Positions 39,704 to 48,837 are shown, numbered from the stretch's first letter. The stretch is DNA of 64,000 nt from Polynucleobacter sp. MWH-P3-07-1 (GCF_018687555.1 NZ_CP061296.1:1627983-1691982), one strand, 5' to 3'. Numbers and translations are program-made. The notes: generated by a model not told the origin, from the sequence alone.

Positions 39704-42121
39704 ATGCATACTCAAGCCCCCCCTCAGTCAGATTTAACTGCTCTGCTAGATCATTACCAAAATAGACGGTTTGAATATGCCTATGAATTGGCTGTTTCGA
39801 TCACTGAGCAGTACCCAAAGAATCAATTTGCCTGGAAGGTTCTAGGGGCCCTTCTCAGGATGACAGGAAATCTTTCAGGTGCGCTGTTAGCCAACGAAAG
39901 GGTTGTTAGCCTTGATCCGAGCGATCCAGAAGCACTTTACAACCTTAGCAACACATTTAAAGATCTTGGCAGACTGGATGATGCTGAACTTGGTTATAGG
40001 AACTCTATCAACCTCAGCCCTGAGTTTGTAGAAGCACATCTCAATTTAGGCCATACCCTGCAAGAGTTGGGGAAACTTGAGGATGCTGAGTTTAGCTATA
40101 TAAATGCCTTAACCCTTCGGCCAGATTATGCGGAAGCCTTTAACGGCCTGGGAAATATAAAGCGAGAATTAGAGCAATATCACGAATCTATTGCTCACTA
40201 TAAAAAAGCTATAGCAATAAACCCGCAATATGCTGAAGCTCATAGCAATCTTGGAATTGCCCTGCAAAAACTGAAAAGATTTGAGGATGCCGAGGAGTCC
40301 TATAAAAAAGCTATCTCACTTAAAACAATTTTCGCAGAGGCCCACTATAACCTCGGTACCTTATTGCAAGAGCTAGAAAGATTCTCGGAGGCCGAGATCA
40401 GCTACCGAAATGCAATTGCAATTAAGCAAGATTATGTCAGCGCTTACTTTAATCTTGGCGTTATTCTTTTAGAAGGTAACGATGCCGCATCGGCGCTTGA
40501 AATCACCTCACATCTACTGCAGATACAGCCAACCATCGAGGCCAAAAACCTATTTGTAGAGTCGCTTAAGAAGGTTAGTCCCACCCATTGGGATTCCACG
40601 CTATCTAGCATGGTAACTGCAGCGCTTCTAGAGCCCTGGGGAAGGCCCTCCGATTTAGGTTGCTTTTCAGGCCAACTTCTAAAGCTAGAAAAGAGTTTTC
40701 AAAAATCACTTTATCAATTTGAGGCCAGTGGATATAAGGACACTAGTGAAATAAGTATTCCTGAAAAAAATTGGGCATCTTTTTCTTTGCTAAATGCAAT
40801 CTTAACTTCTGGCCCAATTGCCGACAGGGAATTAGAGCGTTACTTCACTAATTTGCGTTACAAGTTTTTAAAAAATACTGCCTCCCTCGAGCAAAAAAAT
40901 TCTCTTGGGGATGAAGAATTTTTCTATTGTGCACTTGCTCATCAATGTTTTATTAATGAATATATTTATTACCAAACCCCCGAAGAGATTGAGATAGCAA
41001 AATCCGCACGAGATCGCTTGGTCAATAGACTTATTGAGCAAAAAAATATTCCTGCCTCGTTGCTACTCTGTGTTGCATGCTACTTTCCCCTCTCCTCCAT
41101 TGAAAATTGCGATGTGCTTCTTAGGAAAACATTTTCACCCGATGTAATGTTGGTTTTAAAACAGCAGATTAGAGAGCCCCTGGAGGAGCTTGGATTAAGG
41201 CCACATATCCCGACTTTGACAGGGATAAATAATCTTACCTCGCTAGCAGTTCAGAGTCAGTATGAAGAAAATCCCTACCCCCGTTGGATTCGTCTCCCGG
41301 CTACATTCAATGGAAGCTACATTAACAATTTTGTTTCTAAAAAATTTCCTTTGGCAAATTTTTCTCCACTAAAAGACGATAGAAATCTTGAAGTTCTTGT
41401 TGCAGGCTGTGGAACCGGGGAACATCCGATAGCTTGTTCACAGCTTATTAGGGGCGCAAGTATCCTTGCGGTAGATTTAAGCATGGCTAGCCTTGCGTAT
41501 GCAAAAAGAAAAACTATAGAAATGGGAATTAAATCAATAGAGTATGCTCAGGCTGACATTCTGAGACTGGCCTCTATTGGCAAAATGTTTGACCTTATTG
41601 AGTCAGCTGGAGTGTTACACCATTTAGATAAGCCTTACGATGGCTGGGATGCGCTAATTTCAGTGTTAAGGCCAAACGGATTAATGCGACTTGGCTTCTA
41701 TAGTGAGCTTGCTAGAAAAGATATTGCTAGAGTAAGAAATATGATTAATCGGGATGCTATTGGATCTTCATTACAAGATATTCGAAATTATCGCCATTAT
41801 TTGCTAGGACTAAAGAACTCTGAAGACTTTAAATACGCAACGGGCGGCGCTGACTTCTTTAGCACGAGCGCTTGTCGTGATTTAATTTTTCATGTTCAAG
41901 AACATCGGATGCAATTAGATGTGATTGCTGAATTTTTGGAGACACGCCAACTAAAATTTTTGGGGTTTGATCTTGATAAGTCAACTATCCGTTCTTACAA
42001 AATGCGCTTTCCAGATGATCCGGCGGCTACTAATCTTAAAAACTGGCAAACCTATGAAGAAGAAAATCCACATACATTTATATCAATGTATCAATTTTTA
42101 GTACAGAAAAGCTCTCAGTAA
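39704..42121 (+). CDS. TPR repeats fused to a SAM-dependent methyltransferase
   Basis: An 805-aa protein from ATG 39704. About eight TPR units fill residues 20-270 with the typical A-x-x-N-L-G pattern. The C-terminal domain has methyltransferase motif I EVLVAGCGTGEHPIAC, motif II ILAVDLSMASLAYAKRK and DLIESAGVLHHLDKPYDGWDALISVLRPNG. Similar fusions occur in surface-glycan gene clusters. The target could be the sugar added by the neighbouring GT41 enzyme, or the protein itself; this is inference. Confidence 0.88.
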   Translation: MHTQAPPQSDLTALLDHYQNRRFEYAYELAVSITEQYPKNQFAWKVLGALLRMTGNLSGALLANERVVSLDPSDPEALYNLSNTFKDLGRLDDAELGYRNSINLSPEFVEAHLNLGHTLQELGKLEDAEFSYINALTLRPDYAEAFNGLGNIKRELEQYHESIAHYKKAIAINPQYAEAHSNLGIALQKLKRFEDAEESYKKAISLKTIFAEAHYNLGTLLQELERFSEAEISYRNAIAIKQDYVSAYFNLGVILLEGNDAASALEITSHLLQIQPTIEAKNLFVESLKKVSPTHWDSTLSSMVTAALLEPWGRPSDLGCFSGQLLKLEKSFQKSLYQFEASGYKDTSEISIPEKNWASFSLLNAILTSGPIADRELERYFTNLRYKFLKNTASLEQKNSLGDEEFFYCALAHQCFINEYIYYQTPEEIEIAKSARDRLVNRLIEQKNIPASLLLCVACYFPLSSIENCDVLLRKTFSPDVMLVLKQQIREPLEELGLRPHIPTLTGINNLTSLAVQSQYEENPYPRWIRLPATFNGSYINNFVSKKFPLANFSPLKDDRNLEVLVAGCGTGEHPIACSQLIRGASILAVDLSMASLAYAKRKTIEMGIKSIEYAQADILRLASIGKMFDLIESAGVLHHLDKPYDGWDALISVLRPNGLMRLGFYSELARKDIARVRNMINRDAIGSSLQDIRNYRHYLLGLKNSEDFKYATGGADFFSTSACRDLIFHVQEHRMQLDVIAEFLETRQLKFLGFDLDKSTIRSYKMRFPDDPAATNLKNWQTYEEENPHTFISMYQFLVQKSSQ

Positions 42122-42192
42122 CAACAAGGATTTCTGAGTCTATTAGTGATGCTGGTCCGACAATAAAAAGGTCGGCATCAAACTTAAAAAAT

Positions 42193-42390
42193 TCAAGCCA
42201 ATGAATGCTCTTTCAGCAGAGTATCTAGACCATACAGAACAAGTAATACCGCTACTGCTGGAATGGTAGTGGCAAACATTGCTATTCCCAAGCCAGACAG
42301 ATTGATTGGGGTTTGTTCAATCAAAATAGGCCGCAACATCTGGGGTATCTCAAATACCAAATAGAGCGAGATTGGTGACGCCATCTTCAT
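42193..42390 (-). CDS. Possible small membrane protein
   Basis: A 65-aa reading frame with one strong hydrophobic stretch (GLGIAMFATTIPAVAVLLVLYGLD). Two in-frame ATG codons lie at the N-terminus. It sits between a terminator and the TPR-methyltransferase gene. No family recognised; it could be a remnant. Confidence 0.4.
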   Translation of the reverse strand: MKMASPISLYLVFEIPQMLRPILIEQTPINLSGLGIAMFATTIPAVAVLLVLYGLDTLLKEHSLA

Positions 42391-42452
42391 TCGCCAGCAA
42401 AATGCTCCATCTGCGCCGGCTGCGGGCTCCTAAAAGCCGCCTAAAGCTAAAT

Positions 42453-42516
42453 AAAAAACCCACTTAGGTGGGCTTTTATTTCTTATGGGCCAGGGTCGTA
42501 GGTGTTTGATTCTAGA
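42453..42516 (-). repeat. Cassette-boundary repeat Ra (divergent copy)
   Basis: A hairpin CCCAC/GTGGG with a T-run on the minus strand (42453-42477) is followed by a diverged tail with CCAGGGTC, AGGTG, TTGATTCTAG, matching the tail of R8, R10 and R11 at many positions. The tag in CTAG is the stop codon of the glycosyltransferase gene at 42512. The leftmost copy I can defend. Confidence 0.5.
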
Positions 42517-43195
42517 TATCTTCGATTGCAAAGTTTGCTGCTAAATTCTTTGATTGCAAAGCTTCATGGGAGTATTTCAAAAAATTTTCTCGATGTCTTC
42601 TATAAAATAATAGCCCTTCTTTAAGACTGGCTACTTTAGCACCATGTTCGAGCATCTTGTCCCATAGATTCCAATCTTCTTGAGGATGGGCGCCGTCCTC
42701 ATGCCTCTTTTTGTATCCAATTTTTTGTCCGAGAGCCGTGCGGTACATCATCGACCCGTGATGCTGTTCCTGGCGATTCCAATACAAATCGCCCTGATGA
42801 GGAAACGCTTGGATGGGTAATCGCATTAGGATGTCCTCCTTTAACTCGCCAGTAACAATAACGTCGTAAGTAACAATATCGGCGCTGGCCTTAGAAAGCA
42901 ACTCAATCGCATCCGAGCGCAACCAATTGTCAGCCCCTATAAATAAAACATATTCAGTATTTACTTTGGAGAGCATGTCTTGAAAGTTATCTACAACCCC
43001 CAAGTTTTCATCTCTCAGCACATATTCAATATCAGGGTATAGACTTGGCAAATGATTGCAATCAAACCCTCCATCATCCACAAATAGAATTCTTGCAGGT
43101 GGGGTGGTTTGAGATAGCAAGGACTCGATGCAATGGGCAGCAAGATGTCCATACCTATAGGAAGCAATAACGACAGTAATCATATTGATTGGCAT
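42512..43195 (-). CDS. Family 2 glycosyltransferase
   Basis: A 227-aa GT-A fold enzyme. The N-terminus MITVVIASYRYGHLAAHCIESLLSQTTPPARILFVDDGGFD has the UDP-sugar-binding pattern with the D-D pair, and the middle YVLFIGADNWLRSDAIELL carries the second acidic site (GADN in place of DxD). ATG 43195 or the in-frame 43183 may be used. The stop codon is inside the repeat Ra. Likely adds a sugar to a surface glycan. Confidence 0.86.
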   Translation of the reverse strand: MPINMITVVIASYRYGHLAAHCIESLLSQTTPPARILFVDDGGFDCNHLPSLYPDIEYVLRDENLGVVDNFQDMLSKVNTEYVLFIGADNWLRSDAIELLSKASADIVTYDVIVTGELKEDILMRLPIQAFPHQGDLYWNRQEQHHGSMMYRTALGQKIGYKKRHEDGAHPQEDWNLWDKMLEHGAKVASLKEGLLFYRRHRENFLKYSHEALQSKNLAANFAIEDI

Positions 43196-43248
43196 TAGAG
43201 CATGAAACTATGACGGCGATCTTATTGCGGACTGACTGAGCAAAACGA

Positions 43249-43345
43249 GAAAATTTCCCATCACGTGGGCTATTGAAGTTAATGGTGGCCCGGTACAAAA
43301 TCGAGCTACCGACACAAGAATTATCAATGCTTTGATCGGCCGCAA
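43249..43345 (-). repeat. Cassette-boundary repeat R1 (decayed, full tRNA length)
   Basis: Alignable with R12 from the terminator hairpin (TCCCATCACGTGGGCTATT) through GGTGGCCCGG, ATCGAGCTACCGACACAAG and the anticodon region TTATCAATG. Many substitutions: a tRNA-Phe pseudogene with its terminator. Confidence 0.72.
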
Positions 43346-43436
43346 TTTTTCTCCCCACCGAACAAGGTTAACCCCACCTAGCCAAAGCGTATCCAAAAAT
43401 TTTGATGGGGCGATCTAAAAGGCTGAATCAGAGGGG

Positions 43437-44309
43437 TTATTTTGATCCAATTGAGGAGTCGACCAATGAACTACAAATCAAGAATTTCTTGAGTAAATAA
43501 TTTTTGTGGATATTTAGATATAGAAGCAAGTGCTTTTTTTGAATACACAGTCGAAGGGCTTCGTTTCGGACCACCTCCACGCATTGGGAAACCAAATTAT
43601 CGTATCTTGCCGGATAAATCCCCTCAAAACACATAGAGTTAATTGAGGAGCTCGGATTAACTTCTCCAACAACAGCAATAGAATTAGTTAGCAAATAAAA
43701 CACTCGTACAATCTCAAAAATTTGCGACATATAAAAATGGTGATTAAGAACTAATTTTGATCTCTGGATCCACTGATCCCTCTCTTTACCATATACACCA
43801 AATAAGGTCTTTATCTTTAAGCCTTTTGCTGCGAGGGCCTCTAGTATGCCCCGCCTTCTTTGGTTTATAGATCCATAAAATAAAATATCAACATCTTTAT
43901 CTTGGGAATTATCGAGCCTTACAAGCTCTTGTTGAAATCCAATTTTGAAGTGCCTTACTTTATCAATCCCTATTTCATTTAATTTCTCAATATTTCTAGT
44001 GCTGTAGTCCCAAACCTCAAAATTTGTTACCCAGGCAAATATATTTTTATTCCAATCTGACGTGTCTTGATGAATTTGTTCTGTGTTGAGAATAATAGAG
44101 GATGGGGGAATCTGTTTGATTAAGCTTGGATCTAGCAAGTGGCATCCAATAATGATGTTCTTGGCGCTAGACTCGATTTGATTAAACTGAAGTGCCACCT
44201 CAAAGCCGATCTCTTTTAAAGAGAAGTAAATGAGTTCGCCCAGCTCTAAAAAAGCATCCGAGTGGATATAGTTATCTGGCTTAATTAAGCATATATTAAA
44301 TTTTTTCAT
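43437..44309 (-). CDS. Glycosyltransferase-like protein with probable -1 frameshift site
   Basis: A 290-aa zero-frame product; residues 1-255 resemble a family-1-type glycosyltransferase (KDVDILFYGSINQRR, SKLVLNHHFYMSQIFEIVRVFYLLTNSIAVVGE). At 43533-43539 the minus strand reads A AAA AAG in the reading frame needed for -1 slippage. A shift gives a tail KKALASISKYPQKLFTQEIL-DL ending at 43471 (279 aa in all), which looks like a real C-terminus; the zero-frame tail HLLLYLNIHKNYLLKKFL looks like noise. It is either programmed frameshifting or a one-base loss in a run of A. Confidence 0.8.
   Translation of the reverse strand: MKKFNICLIKPDNYIHSDAFLELGELIYFSLKEIGFEVALQFNQIESSAKNIIIGCHLLDPSLIKQIPPSSIILNTEQIHQDTSDWNKNIFAWVTNFEVWDYSTRNIEKLNEIGIDKVRHFKIGFQQELVRLDNSQDKDVDILFYGSINQRRRGILEALAAKGLKIKTLFGVYGKERDQWIQRSKLVLNHHFYMSQIFEIVRVFYLLTNSIAVVGEVNPSSSINSMCFEGIYPARYDNLVSQCVEVVRNEALRLCIQKKHLLLYLNIHKNYLLKKFLICSSLVDSSIGSK
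43471..43541 (-). other. A AAA AAG slippery heptamer and alternative -1 frame C-terminus
   Basis: Seven A (43534-43540) precede G 43533. Zero-frame codons are CAA-AAA-AAG, the dnaX-type arrangement. The -1 frame remains open for 20 codons to TAG at 43471-43473. A GGAGGTGG motif lies about 28 nt upstream, too far for the usual stimulatory position. Confidence 0.6.
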
Positions 44310-44511
44310 ATTGTATTAAGCAAATCTATACTACTTACGCCATGGAGTAGATTTGCAGTGGCACATTTGGGGATAGCCCTACTTTTATTCATTTACCCAC
44401 ATGATGTATATAGTTTTTAATGTACATCAATGTAACATGACACCTTCTACTGCCCTATTTACTAGATCCTAATTGGGTCAAAATATAAATCAACACATCG
44501 ATGTTCGATAA

Positions 44512-44727
44512 AAGTATTTTTTAATCGCGCTCGAGACCGCTTTAGAAATTCCAGAATGCCAGCCAGCAGACAAAAATCAAAATGCCTTTGTAGCTATTTG
44601 TAGCACATCAAGATTAGTCATTTGTAAAGAAGTCACATCTTTTGTCGGCCTACTTGCAGGGGCAATTAAAACTGTTGGGCTCGCTGGTTTATTACCCATT
44701 TTGATTTATGTCACGCCCTCTGCTTGA
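44512..44727 (+). pseudogene. Possible gene remnant without a start codon
   Basis: Seventy-one codons open after a TAA, reading ALETALEIPECQPADKNQNA, then FVAICSTSRLVICKEV and a hydrophobic TSFVGLLAGAIKTVGLAGLL before TGA. The composition looks protein-like but there is no ATG, GTG or TTG at the beginning. The rest of 44310-44804 shows nothing I can support. Confidence 0.3.
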
Positions 44728-44804
44728 TTCGACGTATACACAAACTCACCAGCAGATGCGGAGCGTTCAGCTTTAGGGTTGGAGGCTAAAGTCTGAAGAT
44801 GGCT

Positions 44805-45542
44805 TTACTTACCTTCAATATCAATAGCTTCGTTATATATTTTTCTCTGCTCATAGAGAAGTCCATAATTATTTGTGCCTTTTGCCCCCAAATAGGCCAT
44901 GTCGCCACCTCTGCTTCCAGGTTTATGGAGGGCGAATAATGTTCCATCATTGAATACAAAACCACGATTCTTGTCTGCAAAGCCTGGCGTTAGATCCATC
45001 AAAGTTCCGGTAAGGACGTTGAAGTTATCTTGAAGCATTGCAACAGAACGACCCAGACATGCTGGGCCCGTTGGATAAAGGCAATTTGGACCATAGTAAT
45101 CATTTTTAATATTACTGTGAGCCAAGTCAATGGCAGATTCTAAAATCTTATTTTTTGGCTTAGAAAAAATAATTGCATTGTTACAGGCAAAAGATACACC
45201 ACTATATTGAGGTAGATCAAGGAAAGTAATCATGTCTACTGGATCCTGAACATCAACTCCGTTAATAACTCTTATTGTGATGTCAAAGTACCAGCCGCCA
45301 TGCTTATACAACAAAAGATATCGAGCTAAATCAGCTTTAAAGGCATAAGGAACCAACTTATCAAACGCTAAAAGCATTGAAGTCCCATACTCGCCCGCTA
45401 TCCACTGCCTTAGCTCTTCTTTTCTATAAATTTTATGATCAGTATGTGGGATTGCACTCACCACTGACGATACTGCCATGTGAGCATAGGCGGGAAGCTC
45501 TTCGTCTTCGCTATCAGTTATATAAATTTGACTTATTTTCAC
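44805..45542 (-). CDS. GT32-like glycosyltransferase (DXD sugar transferase)
   Basis: A 245-aa protein. YAFKADLARYLLLYKHGGWYFDITIRV matches the core of the Gly_transf_sug family (capsule and mannosyl transferases), where the last part is normally GGxYxDxD; here it reads FDIT, so the second metal-binding Asp is missing. The C-terminal half has GPACLGRSVAMLQ, also typical. The start at 45542 is followed by A+T-rich DNA. Confidence 0.78.
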   Translation of the reverse strand: MKISQIYITDSEDEELPAYAHMAVSSVVSAIPHTDHKIYRKEELRQWIAGEYGTSMLLAFDKLVPYAFKADLARYLLLYKHGGWYFDITIRVINGVDVQDPVDMITFLDLPQYSGVSFACNNAIIFSKPKNKILESAIDLAHSNIKNDYYGPNCLYPTGPACLGRSVAMLQDNFNVLTGTLMDLTPGFADKNRGFVFNDGTLFALHKPGSRGGDMAYLGAKGTNNYGLLYEQRKIYNEAIDIEGK

Positions 45543-45605
45543 AAGATAAGCTTGTTAAATATTATTGATACAAATTATATCTTTTATATAGCTAATATGT
45601 AAAAA

Positions 45606-45692
45606 ATGAGCCGGCAAGTGGGGCTATTGAGAATTCTTGGCTTCCTCCGCCGGAATGAGCCAGGACTGAGGATTCATGACTCTAGTTCGACT
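45606..45692 (-). repeat. Cassette-boundary repeat R2 (decayed)
   Basis: Hairpin remnant CAAGTGGGGCTATTGAGA, then TTCTTGG, CGCCGGAATGAGCCAGGACTGAGGATTCATGACTCTAGTTC. The tail matches R8 and R10. The stop of the start-less lipoprotein gene lies 4 bp further on. Confidence 0.72.
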
Positions 45693-45695
45693 GCC

Positions 45696-46016
45696 TTACC
45701 GATAGCCCAATAAATCGTCCTGAGTTCGCTTTTGTCCTTCCACGAAACGCTTTGTGCAAATTCCAGCCCCACTATGACCGCCCTGCTGCTTGGAGTCGAC
45801 TTGCATTTGATACAAGGCATCAAAACAGTCTCTTCTGTTAACAAACTTTGTGGTTTCAGTATGGGTTTGTCTGCCCTTGTAAAAATGAAAGAAATCTAAA
45901 GTCCAAAACCTATCGCCCTGAATGCCGGCATCAGTTTGCTCGACAGGCGGGGCCTTGAGGCAAGAGCTTAAGAGAACCGCAAGGCAAACAATGAATAACT
46001 TATGCGCTTTGATTAT
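45696..46016 (-). pseudogene. Small lipoprotein gene whose start codon appears lost (ATA)
   Basis: A frame of 106 codons between an in-frame TAG and a TAA. Translation reads (I)IKAHKLFIVCLAVLLSSCLK, a textbook lipoprotein signal with lipobox LSSC near residue 19, then a hydrophilic domain with Cys residues (RRDCFDALYQMQ, GAGICTKRFVEGQKR). No ATG, GTG or TTG occurs before the signal; the codon where Met is expected is ATA at 46014-46016. Either an ATG-to-ATA loss, a rare start, or a base error. No homologue recognised. Confidence 0.6.
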
Positions 46017-46095
46017 CTACTGCCTATTGAGTTTAAGAAGATGATGTTAGTGTATCCAAATCATCCCAATCTACGGAATCTTTTTCCTCAGTCCA

Positions 46096-46170
46096 AAAGA
46101 AAATAGCCCAACAAGTGGGCTATTGAGATTCTTGTTGGCCCGGGGCGGAATCGACCAGGGCCGAGGATAG
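46096..46170 (-). repeat. Cassette-boundary repeat R3
   Basis: Intact terminator hairpin at 46102-46124 (AATAGCCCA/TGGGCTATT), then TTGTTGGCCCGGGGCGGAATCGACC and AGGGCCGAGGAT. P1 and P2 are not found upstream. The lipoprotein stop is at 46171. Confidence 0.85.
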
Positions 46171-46698
46171 TTAATTATTGATAAGACTCATGGTTAGCAT
46201 CCCATCATCTATATCTCCGCTATCTTTTTTTAACTCGCTGTCTTTGGCGCTATTTGCCTGCCTACCCGCTGCGGCACCAATAATTAAATCGCCCGGCACA
46301 AAAGCCCAGAGGCCAGCACTTACATAATCAGCAGTCGCATTTTTTGGGAAAATCTTAAATTGATAGGTCTTTCCGCTCTCAAATAGATAGGCATGAGAAA
46401 ACATGCCTGCTGTATATGGAATATTTACTTTCAAGGTGTGTTTGCCGGCCGTTGTGTTTAGCTGGCATTTATCACCATTAGGAATGGCGCAGACCTCAAG
46501 ACCATCCAATAATACTTGGGCATCCCTGGCAGCCAAATCAACACTTCGTTGGCGCTCAAAAGTTAAAGTAACATCTCCGCCAGGATTATTAAGCGCCGAC
46601 ACAAGTTGAGGCGCGGTTTGACAACCCATCAAAATGGCGGCTGTACTGATTATTAATATCAGCTTTTTCAAGATTATTTTTATCCCGTCGTTACTCAA
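46171..46698 (-). CDS. Lipoprotein of unknown function
   Basis: A 175-aa product with a signal and lipobox LMGC (Cys at about residue 26). The mature domain has Cys residues in LEVCAIPNGDKCQLNT and a beta-rich block AGKHTLKVNIPYTAGMFSHAYLFESGKTYQFKIFP resembling DUF2846-type lipoproteins. The C-terminus is polar. The stop is right next to R3, as expected for a cassette gene. Confidence 0.72.
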   Translation of the reverse strand: MSNDGIKIILKKLILIISTAAILMGCQTAPQLVSALNNPGGDVTLTFERQRSVDLAARDAQVLLDGLEVCAIPNGDKCQLNTTAGKHTLKVNIPYTAGMFSHAYLFESGKTYQFKIFPKNATADYVSAGLWAFVPGDLIIGAAAGRQANSAKDSELKKDSGDIDDGMLTMSLINN

Positions 46699-46720
46699 TA
46701 ATATTTATTTCAATATAAAT

Positions 46721-46790
46721 GAAAAAACCACCCGAAGGTGGTTTTAGTCATTCTTGGTGGCCCGGGGCTCCATCGAAACACTGATACAAG
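46721..46790 (-). repeat. Cassette-boundary repeat R4
   Basis: Uses the CCACC/GGTGG hairpin type with a T-run on the minus strand, then TTCTTGGTGGCCCGGGGC, CATCGAAACACTGATACAAGGATATT: a partly decayed tRNA-Phe fragment up to the anticodon stem. Confidence 0.8.
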
Positions 46791-46852
46791 GATATTAGTG
46801 ACTCTTTTCACTAAATTGCACCACTTAAATATGGTGGCACAGAAAATACTGG

Positions 46853-48562
46853 TTACTTTTGTCCGAATAAATATGTCATGTTTATACGTCGTCCCTCATA
46901 AACATCGCAAAAGTCAATCTTATCCGTTTCGTGAAATAAGATAGAGTTAAAAAGAACACATCGGTTTCTTTTATATGGGATATTTATTTGGCTCTGATCC
47001 CCTTCAGACAAATATTCGTAGATCTTTTTCTGATCATTGTTGTAGGCATCAAAATTCCAATCCTCATTTGCCCTTCTACTATAAACAATTAGACCGCCTC
47101 GATCTTTTTCTAGGTTAAATTCGTCCGGGGTTAGCCAAAAATTAACATTTACTTTTGCAGGATCGGCATGCACATTGATTCCAGCCCCTAATTTACTGTC
47201 ATACTTAAAAGCCCATAAATGACTTAGCAGATAGTCTTGAAAAACTCTCGGCAGGCATTCTGATAGCTCTCTAGCAATCTTTAAATGCAATCTACTTATA
47301 AAGCCTTGATATCCGAATGCCCCTAAATAGCATTTGGGATACTCTCTTATCCATACCTTAGAAATCAAGCAAAACTTATACAGGGCATCCAATGCCTCCG
47401 CAGATAAAAAGTTGTCTATTGCAACAGTTTCTTTAGAGTCAAAGTATTCTTCCTCTATTTTTTTCCAATCGTTGTTTGGGTTGAGGCCATAAATAACATC
47501 CTTGGGTGTTTCATAGACAAGATACGCTCCAAAATATTCTCTCATTTTTTGATAACAAGATTCGTCTAGAAATATTAAGCTTTCGTCCGAATTGAAATTA
47601 TTTATAAGCACTTCGGCACTATTGATAAAACTTTTACTTCCAGGAACTTCTATTCCATTTAGCTCCAAATATTTTGCCTGACCCAGGTGATGTTTTAATG
47701 CAAAAAAAGACATGGAGAGAGATTTTTCTTTTTTTATATTATTCAGGTACGTATTAATGGCTCTTTTAGCCTCAAATATTTTTTCATCATCGTTTTTTTT
47801 GCTCGCAATACAGGCGCCCGCAAGATTGCTTTGAGAAATCAGAGAGCAGGGATCAACAGCAGCTGCCGTTTGAAAATAAGTTATTGCTTTTTCTAGTTTG
47901 CCTAATTCTCTCAGAACATTTCCTTTGCCATTTAAAGCAAGAATGTGGCTGGGATTTTTAGCTAATGCCAGATCGTAGAATTTTAGGGCCTTTTCGTAGC
48001 ACTCAATGTCAGAGTAAATCGTTGCTATATTGTTGTAGATAGTCTCATTGCCACCATGAGTATTAGCCGCCTTGGTCAAGTAGCTCAACGCATCATCTAT
48101 CATGCCTATATCGCGCAGTAAATTTCCTAAATTATTTAATGCCTCTAAATTTTCGGGATCTAAAGCTAATACTTTTTTATAAATTTGTTGGGCCTCGGTG
48201 ATTCTTCCAAGCCTCTTGAATAAGGCTCCTAAACGAAGTAGTGATTTAAAATTATCAGGATCAATCTCCAATACTCTACTGTAGGCTTCTATAGCATCGT
48301 TAAAGTTATCGCATAACTCTAATGCAGACGCATAATTTATTAATGCGTTGATCTTCGTGGGAAATAGATTAACAAGTTTTTCAAAGTATTTGCATGCATC
48401 CTCGTAGTTGCCGAGCGTGGCCTCAAGTGCACCTATATTATTAAGGGCAAGCTCTGAATTGGGTAATTTATTTAATATTTCTAAATAAGTATTTTTAGCC
48501 TCAGCGTTTTGCCCTAACCGCTGGAGCTCAATTGCTGCATATAATAAATTCGATTCATTCAC
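46853..48562 (-). CDS. TPR repeats fused to a 2-oxoglutarate/Fe(II) dioxygenase
   Basis: A 569-aa protein. About seven TPR units fill residues 1-240. The C-terminal region has an HxD iron site in INVHADPAKVNVNFWLTPDEFN, the distal His in VLFNSILFHETDKIDF and the oxoglutarate-binding Arg in GRRINMTYLFG. The fold is that of prolyl-hydroxylase-like enzymes. It is the third TPR-fused enzyme in 11 kb and may modify the same target as the GT41 and methyltransferase proteins; this is inference. Confidence 0.84.
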   Translation of the reverse strand: MNESNLLYAAIELQRLGQNAEAKNTYLEILNKLPNSELALNNIGALEATLGNYEDACKYFEKLVNLFPTKINALINYASALELCDNFNDAIEAYSRVLEIDPDNFKSLLRLGALFKRLGRITEAQQIYKKVLALDPENLEALNNLGNLLRDIGMIDDALSYLTKAANTHGGNETIYNNIATIYSDIECYEKALKFYDLALAKNPSHILALNGKGNVLRELGKLEKAITYFQTAAAVDPCSLISQSNLAGACIASKKNDDEKIFEAKRAINTYLNNIKKEKSLSMSFFALKHHLGQAKYLELNGIEVPGSKSFINSAEVLINNFNSDESLIFLDESCYQKMREYFGAYLVYETPKDVIYGLNPNNDWKKIEEEYFDSKETVAIDNFLSAEALDALYKFCLISKVWIREYPKCYLGAFGYQGFISRLHLKIARELSECLPRVFQDYLLSHLWAFKYDSKLGAGINVHADPAKVNVNFWLTPDEFNLEKDRGGLIVYSRRANEDWNFDAYNNDQKKIYEYLSEGDQSQINIPYKRNRCVLFNSILFHETDKIDFCDVYEGRRINMTYLFGQK

Positions 48563-48744
48563 TTAAAGTATCTCGCACCGTGTTGTTTAAAATTTCTGGC
48601 CGACGTATTTTTAACTATGACAATATATAACTTTTCTGACTTAACCAACAGTTGATTTACTCAGAGTTGTCGGTCTAAGTATATGTTTTATTCTAAGGGG
48701 CTGATGTCATCTTGATACAAGGTCACCTAGCGCTAAATGGGCAC

Positions 48745-48837
48745 TAAAACCCCCAATCGGCAGGATCCTTTAGGGTTCCGTGTTTCTTGGTAGCCCGGGG
48801 CGGAATCGAACCAGGGCCAAGGATGAGTGACCCTGGT
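48745..48837 (-). repeat. Cassette-boundary repeat R5
   Basis: The terminator part is degenerate (AACCC...GGGTT), followed by TTCTTGGTAGCCCGGGGCGG and AATCGAACCAGGGCC. GAACCAGGG and CCCTGGTTC (48807-48839) form a 9-bp inverted repeat running into the aqpS stop codon. A P1-like TGTTGTTTAAAATTTC occurs at 48581. Confidence 0.72.
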
